A DNA stretch of 64,000 bases, from NCBI GenBank assembly GCA_963817435.1, contig CAWFNY010000001.1, positions 186,001-250,000 of the forward strand, read 5' to 3'. Of the stretch, positions 17,242 to 24,423 are shown piece after piece. The notes under the pieces were generated by a model. That model did not search any database and was not told the origin of the DNA. It saw only the letters and a list, made by a program, of their open reading frames with translations. The DNA is from JADJOM01 sp963817435 (GTDB taxonomy: Bacteria; Gemmatimonadota; Gemmatimonadetes; Gemmatimonadales; GWC2-71-9). A program made the translations under genes and the position numbers. Every line of letters begins with the position of its first letter. The first letter of the stretch is position 1.

Positions 17242-17250
17242 GCCCTTGCA

Positions 17251-17940
17251 CTATCCTCCAACTCGCGATGCCGGGGTTCTGGCGGCGTTCCGGGCGGCGG
17301 CCTGCTCGAGGATGCTGATGACCTCGTCGTCGCTCGTCTGGGAGAAGTCTTCGTACCAGGCTCCGACACCGTAGAACGGCTCGGGGGTCGCCAGCGCGAC
17401 GCAGGTGTCTGCCTCGCGCTCCAGGTCCGCCAGCGCCTGCTCCGAAAAGACCGGCGCGGCGGCGGTGAGCGTCGCGGGGTGATACTGCCGCAGGGCCCGC
17501 ACGGCGGCGAGCATCGTCGAGCCAGTCGCCACGCCGTCGTCGACCAGCACGATGGTGGCGCCTGCCAGGGCAGGCAGCGCCCGGTCGCCGCGATAGGCGC
17601 GCTCCCGGCGGGCCAGTTCGCGCTGCTGGGTGGCGGTGACTTCGTCCAGCGTCTCGCTGGAGATCCCGAGCATCGTGACGACCTCGGAGTTGATGACGCG
17701 CACGCCTCCGCTCGCCACGGCGCCCATCGCCAGCTCTTCCCGCCCCGGCACCCCCAGCTTGCGCACCACGAACACGTCGAGCGGCGCGCCGAGCGCAGCG
17801 GCCACCTCGGCGGCGACCGGGACGCCGCCGCGTGGCAGGCCGAGCACGATCAGCTTGTCGTGCCCGGCGAGGTGGGCCAGTCGAGCCGCGAGCTTTCGGC
17901 CGGCGTCCACACGGTTCATGAAGAGCGGCATGCTGATCAC
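17251..17940 (-). CDS. Phosphoribosyltransferase-domain protein
   Basis: Type I phosphoribosyltransferase fold, 229 residues, cytoplasmic. The PRPP-binding motif is TIVLVDDGVATGSTM near residues 127-141; GLPRGGVPVAAEVAAAL and VFVVRKLGVPGREELAMGAV are the other conserved stretches of this subfamily. These proteins recur in stress gene clusters across bacteria, next to dienelactone-hydrolase-like enzymes, and their base substrate is generally unknown. The GTG start at 17940 overlaps the BON gene stop by 4 bases; an ATG at 17931 is an alternative. It lies 9 bases ahead of ftsH. Confidence 0.85.
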   Translation of the reverse strand: MISMPLFMNRVDAGRKLAARLAHLAGHDKLIVLGLPRGGVPVAAEVAAALGAPLDVFVVRKLGVPGREELAMGAVASGGVRVINSEVVTMLGISSETLDEVTATQQRELARRERAYRGDRALPALAGATIVLVDDGVATGSTMLAAVRALRQYHPATLTAAAPVFSEQALADLEREADTCVALATPEPFYGVGAWYEDFSQTSDDEVISILEQAAARNAARTPASRVGG

Positions 17941-18591
17941 GGCGCGACCGCCAGTTCGTTCTCCACCGCGGCGACCCCGGGCGCGGCCCAGGCGGCGTGC
18001 TCGGCTTCGCGCCGTTCACTCCACGAATGCACCATGCCGTGCAGGGTCACTCTGCGGTCGCGGGCTTCGACCGTGATCTGCTGCGGGTGCAGGGCTGCGC
18101 TACGCGAGAGTGCGGCAGCGATCTTGTCCTTCACTTCGGCCGCCTTCACCGCGGGCTCCACCGTGATCTGGTTCGAGATGCCGCGGATTCCCGCCAGATG
18201 CCGAAGCGACTCTTCGGCCGCTTCCTTCTGGAACTGCCAGTCGAGTTTGCCCTCGAGTGTCACCCAGCCGCTCTCGACCTGGGCCTTCACCCGCTCGCGG
18301 GGAAGGGACGAGCACCACTGCAGCGCGCGAACCACGGCCTCCGCGATCTCCACGTCGCCGTGCGTGAACGCCTTGGTCGGCTCGACCTGCACCTCGTTGG
18401 CGATCGCGCGGACACCGGACACCCGCTCCACGGCCCGGATGGCCGCCAGCTTCTGCGGTGTAGCTCTGCACCCGTCCGGTCAGCGTGACGATGCCGCCGT
18501 TCACGTTGACGCCGATTTCCTTTTCGTCGAGACTCGGCTCATAGCGAAGTTCGTCCAGCACGTCCTGCTGCAGCAATCTGTCGGGTTTCAT
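17937..18591 (-). CDS. Three-BON-domain protein, frameshifted near 18455
   Basis: BON domains bind phospholipid membranes and occur in osmotic-shock proteins such as OsmY. The ATG at 18591 follows a strong AGGAGG. The first domain starts KPDRLLQQDVLDELRYEPSL and runs to GGIVTLTGRVQSYT. It then continues in another frame as AAIRAVERVSGVRAIANEV, with two more domains (VESGWVTLEGKLDWQFQ; RDRRVTLHGMVHSWSER). The shift is one extra base, or two lost, near 18455. There is no signal peptide, so the protein is likely cytoplasmic. First gene of the operon with the phosphoribosyltransferase, ftsH and hydrolase. Confidence 0.82.
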
Positions 18592-19139
18592 GGGATTCCT
18601 CCTGGGCCTCGGCGATCGGCCTCGCGTGAGTGCTGGGGTTTCCAGGGGGCGTGCCCCGATGGATTTCCCCTCGATTCAATCGTATCGCCGGTGCGATGAA
18701 GCCCCGGTGAAAGGGTACGGAAACACCCCGAAAAGAATGGGGCGGTGTCGCTCGATCTGAGCCGACACCGCCCCAACGCGCCGGTTGCCCGGAGTCGATG
18801 GATTTCGCCACCGTTCTTCTTCCGTCGGCTCCCACCGAGTTACATCCAGTGGCTGGCTTCGGGAGCTCCGGATGTGATCCCCGCGAGACGTGGCCACATC
18901 GGGCGGTTCACCGGTACGGGCACTGCGAGTCGATCGAATCACGGATCGATCTCTCGCACGGCACACCGGAATGCCGGACCGGTGTGGAGAAGGGCCGTGA
19001 TGGGCCTTCTCACTCTCCCAACCTACACCGCGCTCCTGATCGCGATGTGAAGTGCGCGTGAAACCTTCCTCCCGCGTTCCTCGAGCACTTCGCCCGCTGC
19101 GCATCCAGCGCCCACCGCGCTGCGAGCTCCTCGAGATCG
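18592..19139. other. Gene-free stretch between hemG-like gene and BON operon
   Basis: About 550 bases with no ORF that looks like a real gene. It holds the strong hairpin at 18739-18774. The promoter of the BON operon should lie between that hairpin and 18591, but I see no convincing -35/-10 pair. Confidence 0.5.
18726..18774 (-). terminator. Strong hairpin, probable reverse-strand terminator
   Basis: Perfect 12-bp stem GGGGCGGTGTCG / CGACACCGCCCC with a 12-base loop. On the reverse strand it is followed by CATTCTTTTCGG, a short T-rich tail, so it suits a terminator for the hemG-like operon, whose last stop is about 370 bases before it. Confidence 0.6.
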
Positions 19140-19724
19140 CTAGGGCCGTGCGGCCACTGCCGGTGCCCCTTGTCCCGCCATCGCAGGCGCCGCCGCGGCG
19201 AGGTGCGCGGCCAGCTCCGCCGCGAACTTGTCGACCTGCTCCCAGTCGGTGAGGTCCCAGTCCCGGGAGGTGTCGGTAGGGCGCCCCGTCGCCCGGCTGA
19301 TGAGCCACATGAGCCAGCGGGTCAGCAGGCCGTATTGGGTGTAGGGGAGCCCTCCCGCGAACGAGCGGGTGAACCGGGGTTGCCAGCCGGTTCTGGACAG
19401 GAAGGAGTCGACATACTTCCGGGCCTCCTCGGCGCCACGGGCCCAGGAGCCGGCCATGGCCCCGCACACCGACACGAACGCCGTCGGCACGGTGCTGAGC
19501 GGCGCGAGATTTCTGCGCACAAGCTCTTTCAGGTAGCGCTGGTGTCTGCCGAACTGCACCGAGCCCGCGACGACGATCGCGTCGAAGCCGGCTAGCGACG
19601 GCTGGCTGTCTCCCTTGCGCACCGTGACGCGGTGTCCTGCCGTGCTCAGCCGACTCGCCATCCGCTTCACGATCTTCTCGGTCTGGCCGTGTGACGTACC
19701 GTACACCATCAGGATGTCGGCCAT
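19140..19724 (-). CDS. Flavodoxin-domain protein, HemG-like protoporphyrinogen oxidase
   Basis: FMN-binding flavodoxin fold, 194 residues. FMN phosphate loop MVYGTSHGQTEKI at residues 7-19, then VVAGSVQFGRHQRYL and VSVCGAMAGSW, the arrangement of HemG-type menaquinone-dependent protoporphyrinogen dehydrogenases. A C-terminal segment (LLTRWLMWLISRATGRPTD) matches the HemG membrane-association region. The ATG at 19724 has GGAGGTGG before it. Other flavodoxin-like stress proteins remain possible. Last gene of a three-gene reverse operon with the DUF4342 gene (18 bases upstream) and an 85-residue ORF. Confidence 0.8.
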   Translation of the reverse strand: MADILMVYGTSHGQTEKIVKRMASRLSTAGHRVTVRKGDSQPSLAGFDAIVVAGSVQFGRHQRYLKELVRRNLAPLSTVPTAFVSVCGAMAGSWARGAEEARKYVDSFLSRTGWQPRFTRSFAGGLPYTQYGLLTRWLMWLISRATGRPTDTSRDWDLTDWEQVDKFAAELAAHLAAAAPAMAGQGAPAVAARP

Positions 19725-19742
19725 GGCTCCACCTCCGAGTGC

Positions 19743-20054
19743 TTACGCCTTCCCGCTGACCACTGCATGCGCTTCGACCCGCGGAGTCGCCTCGTCCGGC
19801 GCTTCCGGCGGGGTTCTCTCGACTTCGATCGTGAGGTCCGCCGCGAGTGCAGCGATCGCTCCGATGGCCACCCACGCAGGGAGCAGCACTGCGCCAACCA
19901 CACCCACGGTCAGCGGGATTTCAATGATGGTCCGGTCGGCATCGTCCTTGAGGATGATGCGACGGACACTGCCTTCGTGCACCAGACGCTTGACGGTCTG
20001 GAGCAGCTTCTCTCCAGTCACCTTGTGCTGCTCGCGATGCATCTCCTCTGGCAT
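19743..20054 (-). CDS. DUF4342 family protein
   Basis: A 103-residue protein with a charged N-terminus and one or two hydrophobic segments. The pattern VTGEKLLQTVKRLVHEGSV, then RRIILKDDADRTIIEIPLTV, then GAVLLPAWVAIGAIAALAADL matches the DUF4342 family, which pairs a UBA-like helical start with a membrane-prone hydrophobic end. Function unknown. The ATG at 20054 has GGAGGG about 5-10 bases upstream and fixes the start over a longer in-frame one at 20120. It lies in the hemG-like operon. Confidence 0.8.
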   Translation of the reverse strand: MPEEMHREQHKVTGEKLLQTVKRLVHEGSVRRIILKDDADRTIIEIPLTVGVVGAVLLPAWVAIGAIAALAADLTIEVERTPPEAPDEATPRVEAHAVVSGKA

Positions 20055-20126
20055 GGTTCCCTCCGGGGAAGGGCAGCGAACGGACCAGCGTACCGGACCC
20101 GTGCAGTCCTGATTCCGCACTGTTGA

Positions 20127-20384
20127 TCACTCCATTCCTGGTACCGGGCGACCGCCGGCTTCATGCTCGCGCACCGGCTCCGCCGCGAGTCCCAGTTCGT
20201 GCACCAGCGCCGCCAGCGCGGGCCGATCCATCTTGCCGAAGATCTCCCGGACGGCGGACAGGGCACCGGGCTGCTCGGCGGTGACATAGGCCTGCGCGAT
20301 GTGACCCACGAGGAGATCCACAAGAGTCTCGATCGAGTCGACTGCCGCGGCAGACTGATGGGAACGCGGGGGAGCGGAGGTCAT
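20127..20384 (-). CDS. Small hypothetical protein
   Basis: An 85-residue acidic helical protein starting MTSAPPRSHQSAAAVDSIET, with CAGGAGC as a good ribosome site. No membrane segment, Cys pair or known motif. It is the first ORF of the reverse operon leading to DUF4342 and the HemG-like gene, 72 bases ahead of the DUF4342 start. Supported by ribosome site and context rather than by homology. Confidence 0.55.
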   Translation of the reverse strand: MTSAPPRSHQSAAAVDSIETLVDLLVGHIAQAYVTAEQPGALSAVREIFGKMDRPALAALVHELGLAAEPVREHEAGGRPVPGME

Positions 20385-20687
20385 GGTAGCTCCTGACGGG
20401 GAAGGGCCGCGCCTGGACCGGCGGCCTGGTGCTATCTAACAGGGGGTACCTGAAGCGAGCAGGAAGGGGTGGTGACAGTCGGCTGACCAAGCGGTTGTCC
20501 ACTGACCCCTTTCACCGCCTGTTCAGCTTCGCTTTACAGCGCCAGGACTACCTTGATCGACACAGTCCGCCTTGAGGACGCGATGTCGGCATGGCCTTCG
20601 GATCAGAGGGAGGGATATCACGGGAGCTGAGGTCGGACAGGGAAGGTGGAAGTCCTGCAGGAGGTGTCGCTGCCAAGGGAGGAACTC
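20385..20687. other. Divergent intergenic region
   Basis: About 300 bases between the reverse operon and the HPF/cold-shock operon. It must hold both promoters, but I see no clear sigma-70 pair and no strong hairpin. Only the ribosome site AAGGGAGG before 20688 is certain. Confidence 0.4.
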
Positions 20688-21251
20688 ATGAAGATCCCCG
20701 TCCATCTGAGCGGCAAGGGAGTGACGCTCTCGCCTGAGCAGGAGGCGCAGATCCGCGCCGCGGTCACGAGGCTGAATCGGTTCTTTGACCGCCTGGTGGG
20801 GTGTCGGGTGACGGTCAGCGTGCCGAACCGGTTTCCCGACAGCGAGCCGATCGCCTGGTCGTTCCGGATCGCACTGACGGTTCCGGGTCATGAACTCGAC
20901 GTGACTCGTCAGGCGAAGCCGAGCTTTCGTGAGGCGCTGGATGACGCGTTCGATGCCGCTCGCCGCCAGTTGCAGGACTATGCCCGGGAAATCCGGGGGG
21001 ACGTGAAGGTTCCGGCGGAGGTGACCCGAGGCCGCGTCAGCCGGCTGTTCGGACAAGAGGGATACGGTTTCCTCACCGCGGACGACGGCCACGAGATCTA
21101 TTTCCACAAGAACTGCGTCCCGAACCACGGCTTCGACCGCCTGTCGCTTGGCGTGGCGGTGCGCTATGTGGAGACCGAAGGGGAGAACGGGCCGCAGGCG
21201 AGTACCGTCCTTCCGCTCGAGGCAAGCGCACCCGGCGATTTTGTGTTCTGA
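20688..21251 (+). CDS. HPF/RaiA ribosome-associated domain fused to cold-shock domain
   Basis: A 187-residue fusion. Residues 1-105 match the HPF/RaiA ribosome-hibernation fold (MKIPVHLSGKGVTLSPEQEA, then the long helix FREALDDAFDAARRQLQDYA). Residues 115-180 are a cold-shock/S1-like domain with RGRVSRLFGQEGYGFLTADD and EIYFHKN, close to the RNP1 motif KGFGFI and RNP2 motif VFVH of CspA. The ATG at 20688 has AAGGGAGG upstream; an earlier GTG at 20646 lacks one. The likely role is binding idle ribosomes or their RNA under stress. It heads a four-gene operon with CBS, helix-hairpin-helix and eRF1-like proteins. Confidence 0.88.
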   Translation: MKIPVHLSGKGVTLSPEQEAQIRAAVTRLNRFFDRLVGCRVTVSVPNRFPDSEPIAWSFRIALTVPGHELDVTRQAKPSFREALDDAFDAARRQLQDYAREIRGDVKVPAEVTRGRVSRLFGQEGYGFLTADDGHEIYFHKNCVPNHGFDRLSLGVAVRYVETEGENGPQASTVLPLEASAPGDFVF

Positions 21252-21263
21252 GAGAGGTGAGAT

Positions 21264-21716
21264 ATGGCCATGACGCATGCAGTCACAGTGACGATCGCCG
21301 ATGTGATGAGCGATCATCCGCTCACGGTCGGCGTGGACACCACGGCAGCGGAGGCGCACGCCCTCATGGAGCAGCATGGGATCGCCGCCTGCCCGGTGCT
21401 CGGCGAGAATGGTGAATTGCGCGGGATGATCAGCCGGGTCGATCTGCTGCGGGCCCTGCGCCCGACCCGGGAACTCTGCCTGGTGGAGGCCGAGGAGGTC
21501 GGGCGGCTCCCGGTTCGCGAACTCATGCGACGGGGCGTCGTCACGGTCGAGCCGGGGGACCCGCTGGTCGCGGCGGTGGATCTGTTCGTCGACTCGCGAC
21601 TCCATGCGCTGCCGGTCGTGCGGCGCGGACCCGGTCAGCCGGTCGTGATCGGCATCGTGACCCAGGGTGATGCACTGCGCCACCTGTTGCGGACTTTCCA
21701 GCCCGCACACCCCTGA
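21264..21716 (+). CDS. CBS-domain pair protein
   Basis: A 150-residue stand-alone Bateman module. Two CBS motifs: VTIADVMSDHPLTVGVDTTA with GMISRVDLLRAL, and VRELMRRGVVTVEPGDPLVA with GIVTQGDALRHLL. Such modules bind adenosine nucleotides (AMP, ATP, NAD or c-di-AMP) and sense energy state; there is no attached enzyme domain, so it probably acts through partners. GAGAGGTGA precedes the ATG at 21264, 12 bases after the HPF-fusion stop, and the next gene begins 2 bases after this stop. Confidence 0.88.
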   Translation: MAMTHAVTVTIADVMSDHPLTVGVDTTAAEAHALMEQHGIAACPVLGENGELRGMISRVDLLRALRPTRELCLVEAEEVGRLPVRELMRRGVVTVEPGDPLVAAVDLFVDSRLHALPVVRRGPGQPVVIGIVTQGDALRHLLRTFQPAHP

Positions 21717-21718
21717 CC

Positions 21719-22645
21719 ATGACCGCCGCGTCCACCCATCGTCCTGAGGGCCTCCCCGCCGATGGGCCGTCGCCCAACCCCGAGGTCGCGGAGCGTCTGG
21801 ACGAGGTCGGTGCGCTGCTCGCGGAACAGCAGGCGGGCCGATTCCGGGTGCGGGCGTATCACAATGCGGCCGCTGCCGTGCGGGTGCTGCCGGTTTCGGT
21901 CGCGGCGCTCTATCGCGACGAAGGGCTCGAAGGCCTGGAGCGGATTCCGGGCGTCGGATCCGGCATCGCACGAGCGATCCGGGAATTGCTGTCCACGGGC
22001 CGCCTGCAGATGCTGGACCGGCTGCAGGGTGAGGCGGACCCGATCGAGCTCTTCGCGACGGTCCCGGGCATCGGGCACGGACTGGCCGAGCGCCTGCATG
22101 ACGAGCTGGGATTGTCGACTCTGGAGGAGCTGGAGGTCGCGGCACATGACGGGCGCCTGGCGTCGCTGCCCGGCGTCGGACCGAAGCGGTTGAGTGCGGT
22201 CGTCAGCGGACTCGCGCAGCGGCTGGGTCGGGTGCGCGGCGGTTCCGCGCCGTCCGAGGCGCCCCCGCCGGTGGCGGAGCTGCTGGACGTCGATCGCGAA
22301 TACCGTGACGCGGCGGAACTCGGCCGCCTGCCGACGATCGCGCCGCGGCGGTTCAATCCCGACCACCGAAGCTGGCTGCCGGTGCTGCACACCACCCGCG
22401 GGCGGCGGCACTACACCGCCCTGTTCTCGAACACCGCGCTCGCGCACCGGCTGGAGCGTACCCACGACTGGGTCGTGATCTACGGCGACGGCGACCGGGA
22501 GGAACATCAGGCGACCGTGGTGACATCGCGCAGCGGGCCGCTGGCTGGGCGGCGCGTGGTGCGCGGCCGCGAGCCGGAGTGCGCGGAGCTGTACCGCGAG
22601 CGCCCCAGGCCTCGCGTTTCGCCGCTGAAAGGAGCTGCAACATGA
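21719..22645 (+). CDS. Helix-hairpin-helix DNA-binding protein, PolX N-terminal-like, no polymerase
   Basis: A 308-residue protein. Residues 20-160 resemble the 8-kDa and HhH part of family X DNA polymerases (RFRVRAYHNAAAAVRVLP, then hairpins LERIPGVGSGIARAI, FATVPGIGHGLAERL and LASLPGVGPKRLSAV). Residues 190-300 are not a nucleotidyltransferase; they hold a module with LDVDREYRDAAELGRLPTIAPRR-type spacing and LPVLHTTRGRRHYTALFSNT, seen in proteins of unknown role. It probably binds DNA or RNA without making DNA. Its stop overlaps the next start by 4 bases (ATGA). Confidence 0.75.
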   Translation: MTAASTHRPEGLPADGPSPNPEVAERLDEVGALLAEQQAGRFRVRAYHNAAAAVRVLPVSVAALYRDEGLEGLERIPGVGSGIARAIRELLSTGRLQMLDRLQGEADPIELFATVPGIGHGLAERLHDELGLSTLEELEVAAHDGRLASLPGVGPKRLSAVVSGLAQRLGRVRGGSAPSEAPPPVAELLDVDREYRDAAELGRLPTIAPRRFNPDHRSWLPVLHTTRGRRHYTALFSNTALAHRLERTHDWVVIYGDGDREEHQATVVTSRSGPLAGRRVVRGREPECAELYRERPRPRVSPLKGAAT

Positions 22646-23835
22646 CCGCCACCGCATCAATCGAGCGCGAAACCAAGGCTCACGCCGGTGTTCCATCCCG
22701 GGAGGTGTTCGATCGGCTGGCTGCATTGCGCGCGCCCCGGCCGGTCGTTGTCAGCGTCTATGTTCGCCTCGGTGTCGAGGACCGCATACGCAATCGCTAC
22801 CGGATCGCGGTACGGGAGGCCATTCGCCGGGCCAGCCTGGTCGCGGACAAGCCTGGCGCACTCCATCCGGAACGCCAGGCCATCCACAGGGACCTGGACC
22901 GGATCGACAGTTACTTGAGCAACGTTGCCGGGCTGCCGCACTGTCCGGGTCTGGCCATTTTCAGCTGTGAATCGCTAGAGCTCTTCGAGGTCGTTCCCCT
23001 GCCGCGGGTGCTGCAGACCCGGCTGCTCCTGGGTGAGCGGCCGCGGCTCGCCGAGGCGCTCGCCGCGGTGGGTGGGTTCGGCCGGGTGATCGTCGCGGTG
23101 GTCGACCGCACCCACGCCCGATTCTTCGATGTGACGGCATTCGAGGTCTCGGAACTTCCCGGACTGGCGCTGCCGGCGACGCGTGGAGGAAAATTCCACA
23201 GCGATCGCGGCGATGCCCCAGGATGGGGAGAGCACGACTTCCACAACCGGATCCGCGAGGAACGTCACCGCCGGGCCGCGGCAGTTGCCCGACAGCTCGC
23301 CGCGCTGGCGGCCGATGGTCCGTGTCAGGGGATCGTGCTCGCCGGCTCCGCGAGGGCGATCGAGGATCAGCTGCGCTTCCTGCCTCGGGGCCTCGCCGAC
23401 CGTGTCCTGGGAACCGCCCGCCTCAATCCGACCTCGGCGACGGAAGCCGACGTCCATCGGGCCGCGATGGACGCGTGCGCGCGTGCCGCGCATGCGCATG
23501 AGGCCGCCTTGCTCGGCGAGATCGAACGCGGCGTCGGAACCGGCTGGGCCGTGAACGGCGCGCGTCCGACACTCCGGGCGCTGGCCCGTGGACAGGTGCG
23601 ACTGCTGGTCGTGCCGGCCGGCCAGAACGGGGGAGGGCATCGCTGCTCGCTCTCCGGACGGCTGGTCCTTGCGCGCGGTGACTGTCGCGGCGAAGGGGAC
23701 CCGGTGCCGGTGCCCGATCTCGTCAGCGAAGCGATCGACGAGGCGCTGCGGCAGCGCGCAGAGGTCGCAGTCATCGAAGACTCGAGACGCAGTGCCATCG
23801 TGGACGGACTGGCGGGGCTGCTGCGATTTCGCTGA
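22642..23835 (+). CDS. Bacterial eRF1-like protein (baeRF family)
   Basis: A 397-residue protein with the three-part layout of archaeo-eukaryotic release-factor homologues in bacteria: N-terminal domain (PRPVVVSVYVRLGV), middle domain with FDVTAFEVSEL and the loop GDAPGWGEHDFHNRIREERHRR where eRF1 has GGQ, and a C-terminal L7Ae-like domain (GQVRLLVVPAG to AEVAVIEDSRR). The GGQ itself is absent, so peptidyl-tRNA hydrolysis by the classical route is doubtful. The ATG at 22642 has AAAGGAG and overlaps the previous stop. Sharing an operon with an HPF fusion suggests action on stalled or idle ribosomes; that is inference. Confidence 0.78.
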   Translation: MTATASIERETKAHAGVPSREVFDRLAALRAPRPVVVSVYVRLGVEDRIRNRYRIAVREAIRRASLVADKPGALHPERQAIHRDLDRIDSYLSNVAGLPHCPGLAIFSCESLELFEVVPLPRVLQTRLLLGERPRLAEALAAVGGFGRVIVAVVDRTHARFFDVTAFEVSELPGLALPATRGGKFHSDRGDAPGWGEHDFHNRIREERHRRAAAVARQLAALAADGPCQGIVLAGSARAIEDQLRFLPRGLADRVLGTARLNPTSATEADVHRAAMDACARAAHAHEAALLGEIERGVGTGWAVNGARPTLRALARGQVRLLVVPAGQNGGGHRCSLSGRLVLARGDCRGEGDPVPVPDLVSEAIDEALRQRAEVAVIEDSRRSAIVDGLAGLLRFR

Positions 23836-23931
23836 ATGCCTTGCGAGCCAGCCGGGCGGGGGCGAGCAGGAGCCGCTGGAGTCCCCGACCGGCATCCGGG
23901 CGTGCGGAGCGGACGATTGCTCCGTGCGCTC

Positions 23932-23960
23932 TTGACTTTTGTTGCCCGGTGTTGAAATAT
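23932..23960 (+). promoter_or_regulatory. Candidate promoter for blaI operon
   Basis: TTGACT at 23932-23937 with the AT-rich GAAATA (23954-23959) 16 bases on, in otherwise GC-rich DNA. The -10 region lies inside the palindromic operator, so repressor binding would block it. Confidence 0.6.
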
Positions 23961-23967
23961 CAGCACC
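23948..23967. promoter_or_regulatory. Predicted BlaI operator upstream of blaI
   Basis: Inverted repeat GGTGTTGA / TCAGCACC around AATA, 7 of 8 pairs matching. It covers the -10 region 53 bases before the blaI start, as expected of an autoregulated BlaI/MecI system. A related palindrome lies at 26500-26515. Confidence 0.6.
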
Positions 23968-24019
23968 AGCGCGGTGCCCGACCCGGGCGCCGCGGACCCG
24001 TGCCGGAGCGCCGCATCCC

Positions 24020-24415
24020 ATGGCCACACGCCGTCCCGCCACCGAAGACCTGAGCCGCCGCGAGCGGCAGGTCATGGAGATTCTGCACCGGCGCGGTGAG
24101 TCCACCGTGACCGAGATCATGCAGGCGATGCCGGATCCGCCGACCTATTCCGCCGTGCGCTCGATCCTGCGCATCCTCGGCGAGAAGCAGCTCATCGAAT
24201 ACCGGGAAGATGGCCCGCGTTACGTCTACTTCCCGGCGAAGCCGACCGACCAGGCGCGCGATGACGTGCTCGCGCATGTGGTCCGCACCTATTTCGCGGG
24301 ATCGACGGAGCAGGCGGTGACCGCGCTGCTCCGGCTGTCCGATGCCGATGTGGATGATGCCGACATCAGTCGCCTGCGCGAGAAGATCCGGCGCGCGCGC
24401 CGGAACGAGAAGTAG
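24020..24415 (+). CDS. blaI: BlaI/MecI/CopY-family transcriptional repressor
   Basis: A 131-residue winged-helix repressor: LSRRERQVMEILHRRGESTV, TEIMQAMPDPPTYSAVRSIL (recognition helix) and a wing LIEYREDGPRYVYFP, then a C-terminal dimer helix region. In the known family the dimer binds a palindrome and is cleaved, or destabilised, when the partner M56 protease is activated. The start is set by the family N-terminus at 24020. The M56 gene begins 8 bases downstream, the usual pairing. No beta-lactamase or penicillin-binding-protein gene is in the neighbourhood, so the regulated targets are likely different. Confidence 0.9.
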   Translation: MATRRPATEDLSRRERQVMEILHRRGESTVTEIMQAMPDPPTYSAVRSILRILGEKQLIEYREDGPRYVYFPAKPTDQARDDVLAHVVRTYFAGSTEQAVTALLRLSDADVDDADISRLREKIRRARRNEK

Positions 24416-24423
24416 AGGTCACC

